41,683 nt of DNA from Gloeobacterales cyanobacterium ES-bin-313 (GTDB taxonomy: Bacteria; Cyanobacteriota; Cyanobacteriia; Gloeobacterales; Gloeobacteraceae): the NCBI GenBank assembly GCA_014379585.1, contig JACMLN010000021.1:1-41683 (forward strand), written 5' to 3'. The position numbers were made by a program, and so were the translations under genes. Shown here piece by piece: positions 1 through 7,915 of this stretch (positions are counted from its first letter, which is position 1; each line of letters starts with the position of its first letter). The notes beneath the pieces are model-generated. The model was not told the DNA's origin. It saw nothing but the letters and a program-made list of their open reading frames with translations, and made no database searches.

Positions 1-50
1 CGGACGCGCCCGTCCCCCGCACCCCTGCACCCCTCAGCGAACTTTTACGC
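1..50. repeat. Possible partial copy of a C-rich dispersed repeat
   Basis: The first bases of the window (TCCCCCGCACCCC, then AACTTTTACGCTTGATA after a short spacer) resemble the right arm and flank of the palindromic repeat near 39391-39435 (TCCCCCACACCCC, then AACTTTTCGCCTGATAA). The left arm, if present, lies outside the window. The match is imperfect and judged by eye, so this may be a decayed member of the same family or coincidence. Confidence 0.3.
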
Positions 51-76
51 TTGATACTAAGAATTGCATTGAGCCG

Positions 77-217
77 CTACGCGTGGTGGAGCGGAATTGG
101 AGGGGGATTGGGAGAGGTCTGAGTGGCCAATGGGATGGTAATTCCTGGCTGTCCATCAACGAAAAATGTGACTGGCAAAGAAATTCGTCCTCCACGCACA
201 GTTCCAGCGATTACCAT
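77..217 (-). CDS. Possible 46-residue remnant downstream of the small orphan gene
   Basis: A short minus-strand frame starts with MVIAGTVRGGRISLP, continues through VTFFVDGQPGITIPL and ends in a proline-rich tail. It begins about 40 nt after the stop of the 259-468 gene. In cyanobacteria, small acidic proteins of that kind are often followed by a clan AA aspartic-protease-like gene that opens with a G-T-V beta strand. This frame has the opening strand but no D-T-G, and it stops early. It could be the truncated start of such a partner or chance coding. The start has only a weak Shine-Dalgarno sequence. Confidence 0.25.
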   Translation of the reverse strand: MVIAGTVRGGRISLPVTFFVDGQPGITIPLATQTSPNPPPIPLHHA

Positions 218-258
218 TCGGAGCGCTCTAAAGCTCCACTGAAAGAAGCTGCTGTTTT

Positions 259-468
259 TTACCCAATTCTAATGCCATAGAGTGGTGCCCCAGGATGAAG
301 CGCCTGCAACTTGTGCGCAGATTCGATTCCTAGCTTGTCAATTTCGTAGTCTCCAGACTCAACTTCAATGATGAGCATTTTTCCAATATTCTCTTCAGTC
401 TCAACCAAATGCCGTAGCCGCTCTGCATAGATGGCTTCTGCACGCTCACTCAATTCAGATCGTTCCAT
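259..468 (-). CDS. Small orphan acidic protein, antitoxin-like
   Basis: Conserved-looking 69-residue protein of unknown function. The N-terminal half is a charged helix (residues 1-28, rich in E, R and A). The C-terminal half carries the IEVESGDYEIDKLGIESA stretch and ends with GAPLYGIRIG. This pattern recurs in short cyanobacterial proteins encoded beside toxin-like or aspartic-protease-like genes. The start is well supported, because GGAGGT lies six nucleotides upstream of the ATG. The 5' end overlaps a possible truncated upstream frame (450-554), and a short possible partner follows (77-217), so this may be the surviving gene of a decayed two- or three-gene cassette. An antitoxin-like role is inference from context; no DNA-binding motif is visible. 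Confidence 0.65.
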   Translation of the reverse strand: MERSELSERAEAIYAERLRHLVETEENIGKMLIIEVESGDYEIDKLGIESAHKLQALHPGAPLYGIRIG

Positions 469-554
469 CTTGCTACCTCCAATCTTTTACAATCATACCA
501 ACGAAGATAGGTGTACTTACTGACCAACCAGTTTACAAAATCGGCGGGATCCAT
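450..554 (-). pseudogene. Possible truncated gene remnant upstream of the orphan gene
   Basis: Minus-strand frame of 34 residues from an ATG, reading MDPADFVNWLVSKYTYLRW and then a basic stretch. It overlaps the start of the 259-468 gene by about 19 nt. The frame stays open upstream to about 610 (IEVWERQL just before the Met), where a TGA interrupts it. The W/Y/R-rich composition looks like real coding sequence rather than chance, which suggests the 3' end of a gene that lost its front. No family is recognised. Confidence 0.3.
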
Positions 555-822
555 CAGTTGCCTTTCCCACACTTCAATCCTTAGCAAAGCACTTCGGGCA
601 ATATAGCAGCTTATGTATCACCCCTTGAACCCCGACGTTCTCACTTTGAACCGCTTACTGAAGCAACCTCCGACCGACCTGATAGATCACCCAAATCGCA
701 GGTGGCAATAGCGGAATGACAACCAACTACGCAAGGGTTTCCAGGGTTTTGGCTTTCGAGTACTTCACAGGAACCCCTGGTTCTGCCTTCGGCAATGGAG
801 CTGCTTGTTGAAAGCTGAATTT
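469..822. other. Gap without an intact gene
   Basis: Apart from the 3' gene remnant ending at 450 and its upstream extension to about 610, I see no credible gene, RNA or repeat here. A 61-codon minus-strand frame at 641-826 has the low-complexity composition of a chance frame. Confidence 0.5.
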
Positions 823-1086
823 TCAAGTGGCCGATGTGTTGAGGTGATCAGCTTCTTTAACAAGGGCAATATGTTCGCACCAATTGTTCGGTAGTAGTGC
901 CCAATGATCAACTTGCCTGCGTCCAAGGAGTTCTTGAAAGTTATCTAGTGTAGACCATTCACCCTCGTCCCACAAAGCTGTACCGATGTAGATACCATGC
1001 TTGATGAGATAGACTCCACTGTGGTACGGTGCGGCCTCAGCGAAATCGTACCATACTCCTTTCTTGAGAGAACTGTCTGTGGTCAT
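823..1086 (-). CDS. Small DUF551-like protein of unknown function
   Basis: 87 residues. The spacing of hydrophobic and Trp residues (VWYDFAEAAPYHSGVYLI, then IYIGTALWDEGEW, then VDHWALLPNNW) resembles the short DUF551 fold, in which a beta strand plus a GEW turn is followed by a T/D-H-W-x-x-L-P motif. DUF551 proteins are best known from phages and bacterial accessory genes and have no firmly assigned function. There is no signal peptide or membrane segment, so the product is probably cytosolic. No clear Shine-Dalgarno sequence precedes the ATG at 1086. The gene stands alone between a remnant-rich region and the symporter gene, which fits accessory DNA. The family link is by eye only. Confidence 0.5.
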   Translation of the reverse strand: MTTDSSLKKGVWYDFAEAAPYHSGVYLIKHGIYIGTALWDEGEWSTLDNFQELLGRRQVDHWALLPNNWCEHIALVKEADHLNTSAT

Positions 1087-1160
1087 AGGAGCTATCTAGA
1101 TCGTCAGATCAGAGACCACCATACTTAGCAGTTTGCTTGCAAGTCAAGCTTGTCTAGCGT

Positions 1161-2540
1161 TCACGAAGCTTCTTGAGTGCGTTTGCGTTCGGCAAGTTGG
1201 GCTAAGACGACTGCATGTGTCGCTTTGGTGATTGGGTAGAACCAGGTAAGTGCCATGCTGATGATGATAATTATTGTTGGTACGGGGCCAATAAGAATCC
1301 TTAGAGCAAGTTGAGCGGATTCGGGTTGGGCGATGGCAGCACCCGTGGTCGTGCTTAGGAAGCCTGTGCGATCCAAAGCTTGGCCAACGATGAAAAGGCC
1401 CAGGGCAATTCCAACTTTTTGAAAAAGTACCATGGCTGCATAGAAAATACCTTCGCGCCTCTGTCCAGTTTCCAATTCATCCAGTTCGATGACATCTGGA
1501 AGCATCGACCAAGGAATGAGATAGGCGACGGAAACGCCCATTCCAGCTAATACAGCGAGGACAAGCATCAAAGTTGTCTGACCGGGTTGGAGGGTGAAAA
1601 GACCCACCTGCGCAACGATCCAGATCACCATGCCAATCAGGTAAACTGCTTTTTTGCCGATCTTGTCGCTGACTGGTGTCCAAACAAAAAGCATCAAAAA
1701 TGCTGTTCCCTGGACGGCCAAAATCGTGTAGGAAACCCATTCACCAGGCAAGCGCATCCAAAACGTAATGTAGTTAGGAATGAGCGTGGCAGTCATCTGA
1801 ACAGCCAGCCAAGAACACAAATAAATGCCAATCACAAACAGGTAAGGGCGATTGCTGAGGGCAGTGCCGATCTGTTGAAGAATTGGTAGGCTTTTTTCGT
1901 CGGACTGATAGGCTTCACGGGTGCCCAGGAAGCACCAGAATAGGGGCAAGACAGAAAGCACAGTCCAGAGCGCAGCAGAGGCAAAGTAGCCGAGCGCCGG
2001 ATTGGTTGGAAACTGCTGGACGATCAGGGGATGGCATACTCCCGAAACGAGGCTGCCACCGATGGAAAAGGCAAACCGGAAATTGGAGAGGCTGGTGCGT
2101 TCGTTGTAATCCTGGGTGAGTTCTGGGGTGAGGGCAGTGTAAGGCAAGTTGACCGATGAAAAGGCCGTACTAAAGCAAATGGATAGCGCCAAGTAGTACC
2201 AAAACATCGCTGTCAGGTTGCCAGGGAAAGGAATGACCCACTGGGCCAAAAAGATCAATCCAAAGGGAATTGCACCGAAGAGTAGCCAAGGACGGCGGCG
2301 ACCCCAACGACTTTTGGTTCGGTCGCTGAGTACACCAATAATCGGGTCAGTAAGGGCATCGTAGATTTTGCTAATGGCGAGGATACTGCCTGCGACACCA
2401 GCGCTAAGACCGACCACATTGGTTAAAAAAGGAAACCAGAAAAAGACCAATAGGTTCGAGGTGATCGCTGGCCCCATGTCCCCGGCACCGTAGGCCAGTT
2501 TTTGAGAGAGGGTGAGCGGTTGAGTCGTCGGAGTGGTCAC
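1161..2540 (-). CDS. GPH-family sugar:cation symporter (MFS)
   Basis: A 12-helix inner-membrane transporter of the glycoside-pentoside-hexuronide:cation symporter family (MelB-like). Hallmarks are the opening LSQKLAYGAGDMGPAI, the TM2-3 loop DPIIGVLSDRTKSRWGRRRP and repeated hydrophobic helices throughout. The family moves sugars or related solutes with Na+ or H+; the substrate cannot be read from sequence. I place the start at a GTG (2540) giving 459 residues, because GAGG lies five nucleotides upstream and family members usually begin just before the LSQKLAYG helix. A longer frame opens at 2669 but adds a 43-residue hydrophilic leader with no family resemblance. The gene is divergent from the lipoxygenase gene with about 250 nt between, so the two may share a control region. 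Confidence 0.88.
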   Translation of the reverse strand: MTTPTTQPLTLSQKLAYGAGDMGPAITSNLLVFFWFPFLTNVVGLSAGVAGSILAISKIYDALTDPIIGVLSDRTKSRWGRRRPWLLFGAIPFGLIFLAQWVIPFPGNLTAMFWYYLALSICFSTAFSSVNLPYTALTPELTQDYNERTSLSNFRFAFSIGGSLVSGVCHPLIVQQFPTNPALGYFASAALWTVLSVLPLFWCFLGTREAYQSDEKSLPILQQIGTALSNRPYLFVIGIYLCSWLAVQMTATLIPNYITFWMRLPGEWVSYTILAVQGTAFLMLFVWTPVSDKIGKKAVYLIGMVIWIVAQVGLFTLQPGQTTLMLVLAVLAGMGVSVAYLIPWSMLPDVIELDELETGQRREGIFYAAMVLFQKVGIALGLFIVGQALDRTGFLSTTTGAAIAQPESAQLALRILIGPVPTIIIIISMALTWFYPITKATHAVVLAQLAERKRTQEAS

Positions 2541-2793
2541 AGATGCCTCGCAGTTCGCAGTGATCTCTATTCTGCGGTTTCCAGGGAAAGTATCAGGTTT
2601 CCCAATGGACAGTCTTTGAACTGTCCTCAGTTCTGAGTACCCGATTGCATGATCAAGAAAGGACATCATTTAGTCTTGCATTTTGTCTACAATTTTTCTC
2701 AGTTTGCAGCACACCAGTTGGAAGCGCGCATATTTTTCGGTATGAGTAGATAAGAATAAGTACCGCCTTACAGTCAATGGAGTGTCCAGAATC

Positions 2794-4479
2794 ATGCCTT
2801 TGCCTTGCCTGCCACAGAAAGAACTCGAAGCCAATCAGTCCATGCGCCAAGACTGGTTAGATCGCAATAGTGATCACTATCATTTCGACCACAATTATTT
2901 GCCAGGTATGCCTTTACTCCTCACCACAGATCAAGGCTTGCCATTTTATGAAAATTTTTCGGTGAAATACATCACTGAAAGGCTGGCAGAAACAGCCGAT
3001 TTGAGCATCAATATGCTGGCTGTGCCCTTCACGTCCTTTTGGGATCCCTTCGATGAGGTCAAAGATTATGAACGCTTTTTCCCGATACTCCATCGACCGG
3101 GGATCATCCAAACTTTTCAAACTGATGCCGCTTTTGCAGAGCAACGCCTCTGTGGAGTGAATCCTGTCGTTCTCAAAAAAGTTGAAAAGCTGGAGGACTA
3201 CTTTCCGAATACACCTGACTTATTCAAAAAGTTGCAAACAGAGGGGAAGTTACCTAGCAATCACAACCTCGATCAAATGTTGAAAGATGAGGTACTTTTT
3301 GTCTGCGATTACCGCGTTCTTAAAGCCGTCAAAGGTGGAAATTATGATAAGGGCAGGAAGTTTCTGCCAAAACCTGTTGCGCTCTTTGCTTGGATCAGCT
3401 CCGGATTTAGTGATCGTGGCCAACTCGTTCCGATCGCTATCCACGATCCTGAAATTGACCGACTATATACACCGTTTAACTGCGATGCCAATACTTGGTT
3501 GTACGCAAAGCTTTGTGTTCAGATTGCCGATGGAAACCATCACGAAATGATTACTCATCTGTGTCGAACTCATTTCGTCATGGAACCTTTCGCAATTGCA
3601 ACAGGGCAACATCTTGCTGAGAATCACCCCCTCGGGATCTTGCTGAGGCAGCATCTGCGGTTCATGCTTTTTAACAACCAATTAGGTCGGCAGCGCCTAA
3701 TCAACCGCGAAGGGCCAGTGGATCATCTTTTGGCTGGGACTCTCCCCGAATCTCTACAACTGGTCGTCGATGGCTACGAAAGTTGGAATATCCAAGAATT
3801 CGCTTTTCCGACAGATATCCAAAACCGAGGAGTAGATGATGTTAACAAATTGCCCCACTATCCCTTTAGAGATGATGGCCAACTTCTTTGGGAAGCAATC
3901 CACAAGTATGTCAAAGAATATCTCAGCATCTACTATCAGATCGACAATGATTTGAGCCTTGATTTCGAGTTGCAAGATTGGGCAACAAAGCTTACCTCCC
4001 CAGGGGGTGGGAAAATGAAGGGAATGCCATCGACATTCACAAGTTTAGCCGACTTGCCAGCTTTAATCGAGCTTGTGTGTACGGTCATTTTTATTTGTGG
4101 TCCACTCCATTCAGCAGTCAACTACGCCCAGTACGAATTCATGGCGTTCGTGCCAAATATGCCCCTCGCTGCCTACAGCAACGTCGGCCAGGATGCAGAG
4201 AAGAAGACAATCTCACAAGCCGAACTGATGCAAATCCTGCCACCACCCAAACGCGCGTCAGAACAACTCTCATCGATTTATATTCTTTCTGCTTATCGTT
4301 ACGATCGGCTAGGTTATTACGACGATATTTTTCAAGATCCACAAGCAAGGGAAGTTGCAGAACGCTTTCGCCAAGAGTTAACAGTGATCGAAAATCGCAT
4401 CGATGAGCGCAATGCCCGAAGACTGATTCCTTATCCTTACTTGAAGCCCTCGCTCGTGCTCAATAGTATTTCAATTTGA
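2794..4479 (+). CDS. Lipoxygenase (non-heme iron fatty-acid dioxygenase)
   Basis: Lipoxygenases insert O2 into polyunsaturated fatty acids to make hydroperoxides. All canonical iron ligands are visible. Numbered from a GTG at 2782 (565 residues), they are His254 and His259 (HEMITH), His443 and Asn447 (HSAVN), and the C-terminal Ile565 in NSISI, the same last residues as in plant enzymes. The substrate-channel block FVMEPFAIATGQHL is also present. There is no N-terminal PLAT domain, so this is a catalytic-domain-only bacterial form. I prefer the ATG at 2794 (561 residues), which has GGAG 11 nt upstream; the GTG at 2782 overlaps that GGAG. No signal peptide is seen. Regiospecificity and R/S stereochemistry cannot be assigned safely here. 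The gene is divergent from the symporter gene and convergent with the aldo/keto reductase gene. Confidence 0.93.
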   Translation: MPLPCLPQKELEANQSMRQDWLDRNSDHYHFDHNYLPGMPLLLTTDQGLPFYENFSVKYITERLAETADLSINMLAVPFTSFWDPFDEVKDYERFFPILHRPGIIQTFQTDAAFAEQRLCGVNPVVLKKVEKLEDYFPNTPDLFKKLQTEGKLPSNHNLDQMLKDEVLFVCDYRVLKAVKGGNYDKGRKFLPKPVALFAWISSGFSDRGQLVPIAIHDPEIDRLYTPFNCDANTWLYAKLCVQIADGNHHEMITHLCRTHFVMEPFAIATGQHLAENHPLGILLRQHLRFMLFNNQLGRQRLINREGPVDHLLAGTLPESLQLVVDGYESWNIQEFAFPTDIQNRGVDDVNKLPHYPFRDDGQLLWEAIHKYVKEYLSIYYQIDNDLSLDFELQDWATKLTSPGGGKMKGMPSTFTSLADLPALIELVCTVIFICGPLHSAVNYAQYEFMAFVPNMPLAAYSNVGQDAEKKTISQAELMQILPPPKRASEQLSSIYILSAYRYDRLGYYDDIFQDPQAREVAERFRQELTVIENRIDERNARRLIPYPYLKPSLVLNSISI

Positions 4480-4522
4480 GTTTGAGAATTCCATTTTATG
4501 AAGGGGAGCAATCGGCAGGTTC

Positions 4523-5503
4523 CTAGGTGGTGGCAGTTCCAAATGCACCCACAGCTTCGTCAATAAGTTGCAGCAACTCAGAGTCAAGTTGTGGAATGAG
4601 ATCAACCGCCTTCATATTCTCGATGACTTGCGCTGTGCGACTCGCTCCAGTGATCACCGTACTGACATGGGGATTACTGGCACACCAAGCAATCGCCAAC
4701 TGAGAGAGAGTACAGCCAAGTTCATCACTCAATGGCCGGAGGCGCTCAGTAGCAGCAATCCAGTCAGGATTTGTGACGGTCTCCTGCAGCCAGCCATAGC
4801 CAGGTAATGTCGAGCGACTTCCTTCAGGAATGCCATTGGCATACTTACCAGTTAGTACGCCGGAGGCGAGGGGACTCCAAGTAGTCAGACCCAATCCCAA
4901 ATCTTCGTAGAGTCGGGCATATTCCTGCTCCACCCGCTGACGATGGAAGAGGTTGTACTGGGCTTGTTCCATGACAGGTTTATGGAGATGATGGCGCTCG
5001 GCAATCTGCCATGCGCTGACGATTTCTGCCGCTGACCATTCTGAGGTTCCCCAGTAAAGAGCTTTACCGTTCTGAATCATGTCGTGCATCGCCCAAACTG
5101 TTTCTTCAATCGGCGTATTTGGATCGGGGCGATGGCAAAAGACCAAGTCAACATAGTCCAGTTGTAAGCGCTTGAGGGAACCGTCAATGGCATGGAGCAA
5201 ATACTTGCGATTGAGTGTGTTTTTCCGGTTGGGTCCCTTATTGATTCCCCAGTAAAACTTGGTGGAAATGATATAGGCGTCTCGATCCCAACCCAGACGC
5301 TTGAGGGCATTCCCCATCAGGGTTTCTGACTTTCCACCCGCGTAGACTTCTGCGTTGTCAAAAAAATTGACTCCCGCATCCCAAGCCGCAGCCAGGGTCT
5401 CGATGGCAACACTTTCGTCTACTTGATTGCCATAAGTGACCCAAGATCCTAAAGAGAGTTCACTGACTTGCAAGCCTGAACGTCCCAGTCGTCGATATCT
5501 CAT
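4523..5503 (-). CDS. Aldo/keto reductase, Kv-beta-like
   Basis: NADPH-dependent (alpha/beta)8-barrel oxidoreductase of 326 residues, normal length for the family. The catalytic tetrad is intact: Asp49 and Tyr54 (DNAEVY), Lys82 (STKF) and His124 (CHRPD). The opening [20 protein letters not shown] and [11 protein letters not shown] match the subgroup related to potassium-channel beta subunits (AKR6) and to bacterial glyceraldehyde-type reductases. It reduces aldehydes or ketones to alcohols; the physiological substrate is unknown. The ATG has a good AGGAG six nucleotides upstream. It converges with the lipoxygenase gene, separated by 43 nt. Reduction of lipid-peroxide-derived aldehydes would be a reasonable shared role, but that is inference from position alone. 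Confidence 0.92.
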   Translation of the reverse strand: MRYRRLGRSGLQVSELSLGSWVTYGNQVDESVAIETLAAAWDAGVNFFDNAEVYAGGKSETLMGNALKRLGWDRDAYIISTKFYWGINKGPNRKNTLNRKYLLHAIDGSLKRLQLDYVDLVFCHRPDPNTPIEETVWAMHDMIQNGKALYWGTSEWSAAEIVSAWQIAERHHLHKPVMEQAQYNLFHRQRVEQEYARLYEDLGLGLTTWSPLASGVLTGKYANGIPEGSRSTLPGYGWLQETVTNPDWIAATERLRPLSDELGCTLSQLAIAWCASNPHVSTVITGASRTAQVIENMKAVDLIPQLDSELLQLIDEAVGAFGTATT

Positions 5504-5593
5504 GATTTCTCCTGCTTATTTTCGAGCCAAGGATTGAATGCCTGCCTAGCGCAGGTCAAGGATTCGCCAAAATCAAATAGTCCCCAAAAGCCA

Positions 5594-5631
5594 AAAGCAG
5601 AGGGCAGATCCAGCGATCCACCCTCTGCTTT
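5594..5631 (-). terminator. Rho-independent terminator after the PspA-family gene
   Basis: A perfect 11-bp inverted repeat (AAAGCAGAGGG pairing with CCCTCTGCTTT, 16-nt loop) begins 17 nt beyond the stop of the PspA-family gene. On the minus strand it is followed by TTTTGGCTTTTGG, an imperfect T tract. It insulates this gene from the aldo/keto reductase gene downstream. Confidence 0.7.
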
Positions 5632-5647
5632 CAAGTTTCGAATCAGA

Positions 5648-6355
5648 CTAAGAAGGGGTTTGCGACTCAGGCAGTGCTTTTTGGGCCGCAGGAGGCAGGG
5701 TGCCCATCTGCGCTTTGAGAGCGAGGAGTTCGTCCTCGACACCACCACCAGCTTCCAAAGACTTGAACTGATCTTCGAGATTATCGGTGCTCAGTTCAGC
5801 GACGGCCTGGGAGCGGGCTTCGAGCTCGTTGACCTTTTCTTCCATACGCTCAAAGGTCGAGAAAGAGCCAGTCGTGTTGATCTTGCCAAGGGTTGTGTTG
5901 ATCTGTTCGGTGGCCTTTGCAGAGCGGGCGCGGGCAACGAGCAGATCTTTTTTCGCCTTTGCTTCGGAAATTTTGCCTTCGAGGGCTGTGAGATTAGTCT
6001 TTAAAGTACTAACAGTTTTATTCTGTTGTTCTAAAGAGGACTTGAGACCAACAGCAGTTTCCGAAAAAGACTTTTTGCGGGAAAGGGCTTCGCGAGCCAA
6101 CTCGTCGTTATTTTTGGAAACGGCGAGGGCGGCACGACGCTGCCATTCATCGGCTTGGGATTGTGCTTGCTGGTACTGTTGCTCAAAGCGCTTCTGACTG
6201 GCAATTGCTTGGGCAACGGCCTGACGCAGAGACACCAAGTCCTCTTGCATGTCGTTAACGGTCTGATTCAACATTTTTTCTGGATCTTCGGCCTTGGTGA
6301 CCGCAGCATTGATGTTGGATTTCAGGACATTGGTGATGCGATCAAAGAGTCCCAT
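5648..6355 (-). CDS. PspA/Vipp1 (IM30) family membrane-maintenance protein
   Basis: 235-residue member of the PspA/IM30 family, ESCRT-III-like coiled-coil proteins that polymerise on the inner face of the cytoplasmic or thylakoid membrane and protect it. The start MGLFDRITNVLKSNINAAV is the typical amphipathic membrane-binding helix. A long Q/E/K/A-rich coiled-coil hairpin follows (about residues 25-150), then further helices ending near ALKAQMG (residue 217). Only about 18 residues remain after that point, shorter than the extension carrying helix alpha-7 in typical cyanobacterial Vipp1, so PspA versus Vipp1 is undecided. The ATG has GGAG eight nucleotides upstream. The gene is monocistronic: divergent from the CHAD gene and followed by a terminator. 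Confidence 0.9.
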   Translation of the reverse strand: MGLFDRITNVLKSNINAAVTKAEDPEKMLNQTVNDMQEDLVSLRQAVAQAIASQKRFEQQYQQAQSQADEWQRRAALAVSKNNDELAREALSRKKSFSETAVGLKSSLEQQNKTVSTLKTNLTALEGKISEAKAKKDLLVARARSAKATEQINTTLGKINTTGSFSTFERMEEKVNELEARSQAVAELSTDNLEDQFKSLEAGGGVEDELLALKAQMGTLPPAAQKALPESQTPS

Positions 6356-6439
6356 ATCGTTCGCTCCAGTGAAGACCTGTCTTTGTGTCGTATTGTAGCT
6401 ATTCAGAGGCTACCTAGGCTAGCGACTTAACGATTAGAT

Positions 6440-7912
6440 ATGGACAAAAAAGAAAAAATCCGGGCAAGCAGTACTTGGGGGGAGGCCGCTCTCCACGTTT
6501 TTGCCCAGGAAATTCGGCGGATTCTCAAGCATGAGGCGGGAACTCGCTTGGGAGAAGACTCCGAAGAATTGCACCAAATGCGGGTCGGCACGCGGCGGTT
6601 GCGCTCGGCACTGCGCCTCTTTGAACCAGCGATGAAGCTGCCCAAACACGCTCGACGCAAAGCAATTGGCGACCTGGCCCAAATTCTTGGCACTGTGCGC
6701 GATTTGGATGTGCAGATCGAAATGTTGCAGGGCTATGCCACCAAAAGTCTTCCAGAAAAAGAAGAAGTGGCTCTGACGAATTACATTGCCCACCTGTCCG
6801 AAACCAGAGATCAGCAGCGCGCCATCATGACTGCCTACTTGGACAGCGAAGACTATCGACAATTTAGATCCGCCAGCGAAGCCTATATCGAATCACCGCG
6901 CTTTCGGCGCTCCGGAGAAGAATCCCTTTACGGTTTGTTGCCCGCTCTCCTCAAAGAACAATTTGAAACCCTCTGGGCACATCCTGGTTGGGGTGAACCC
7001 GATTCAGAGACGCTCCATGCCCTGCGTATCGCCGTGAAGCGCGTACGCTACTTTTTGGAATTTTTCTTAGACTGCTACGGTAAAGGGATGCGCTCTTTTT
7101 ACCAGGAGTTGAAGCGTCTACAGGAAGACCTGGGGATCATTCACGACTGCGATGTACTGACTGGGGTGCTTCAACAGACGGGCAAACCCTTTCCACGGCT
7201 GAATGCCAGGATTCGTCAAGAGCGGCGCAATGCTCTGAGGCGCTTTCGTCGCCTGCGCGAAAAACTCACCAACCAAAAATCCCGCAGTGCCGTTGGTGCT
7301 TGGGCAGGGTGGCCAGGAACCCAAGAAGACACTGCCCTCTTCGCCTACAACCGCAAACCCCTGGGTGCCCTCGAACTAGAACACAAATATCGATTGGCCA
7401 ACTGGCCGGAGATCGAAACCAAACTCAAAGCCCTGCACTTTCGGGTCGGTGAACCTATCCTCCAAACCGATCACTATCTGGAAGTTCTGAGCGCCAACAC
7501 CTATTTACGCCTACGCAGAGAAGTCGTCGGCCATCAGGTGCGCTACTTGCTCTGCCACAAAGATCAAGGCCCGGAAGGCACGCGCCACGCCATCGAGGAA
7601 CCGATCAGTGCCTTCGCCTACGAGGCTCTACTCGCCCGCTCCAGTTCCGCTCCGACGCTGCATAAACAGCACCAGTGCTGGGGGGGATTCTTCGAGCAGG
7701 TACCCTTTATGGTCAGCGTAGACCGCATTGAGGGGATTGGGGAGCAGAGCGGCGAATACCTCGAACTTGAAATCATGGTTCCAGATCCCACATTGCTCAG
7801 TACTGCCCAAACCAGCCTGGAACGCTTCTCAACGCACCTTGGACTGACTGCGCGCGCTGAACAGAGCAATGTTGCCATGTTGTTACAGTGGATGGCACAC
7901 GCTGAGGCATAA
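6440..7912 (+). CDS. CHAD-CYTH domain fusion, polyphosphate-related
   Basis: 490 residues with two domains. Residues about 12-285 are a CHAD domain, a helical bundle of conserved His, Arg and Lys residues that binds polyphosphate. Key pieces are LHQMRVGTRRLRSALRLF (44-61), VRDLDVQ and the second repeat LHALRIAVKRVRYFLEFF (192-209). Residues about 308-485 are a CYTH (triphosphate tunnel metalloenzyme) domain with the ExExK signature ELEHK at 312-316, followed by RLRREVVG, LCHKDQ and EYLELEIMV. CYTH enzymes hydrolyse triphosphates or handle polyphosphate. Fusions I recall, such as E. coli YgiF, have CYTH first; here CHAD comes first. The protein is soluble. The methyltransferase gene begins 3 nt after its stop, so the two are co-transcribed. 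Confidence 0.9.
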   Translation: MDKKEKIRASSTWGEAALHVFAQEIRRILKHEAGTRLGEDSEELHQMRVGTRRLRSALRLFEPAMKLPKHARRKAIGDLAQILGTVRDLDVQIEMLQGYATKSLPEKEEVALTNYIAHLSETRDQQRAIMTAYLDSEDYRQFRSASEAYIESPRFRRSGEESLYGLLPALLKEQFETLWAHPGWGEPDSETLHALRIAVKRVRYFLEFFLDCYGKGMRSFYQELKRLQEDLGIIHDCDVLTGVLQQTGKPFPRLNARIRQERRNALRRFRRLREKLTNQKSRSAVGAWAGWPGTQEDTALFAYNRKPLGALELEHKYRLANWPEIETKLKALHFRVGEPILQTDHYLEVLSANTYLRLRREVVGHQVRYLLCHKDQGPEGTRHAIEEPISAFAYEALLARSSSAPTLHKQHQCWGGFFEQVPFMVSVDRIEGIGEQSGEYLELEIMVPDPTLLSTAQTSLERFSTHLGLTARAEQSNVAMLLQWMAHAEA

Positions 7913-7915
7913 GTC

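Noticed and set aside
83-280. 65-codon plus-strand frame at the left edge
   Set aside because: Low-complexity composition, no ribosome-binding site, and antisense to better minus-strand candidates.
641-826. 61-codon minus-strand frame
   Set aside because: Ser/Gly-rich chance composition, no ribosome-binding site, and overlaps the 823-1086 gene end.
5534-6004. 156-codon plus-strand frame over the PspA-family gene
   Set aside because: Antisense to a clear PspA/IM30 gene; composition mirrors that gene's coiled coil.
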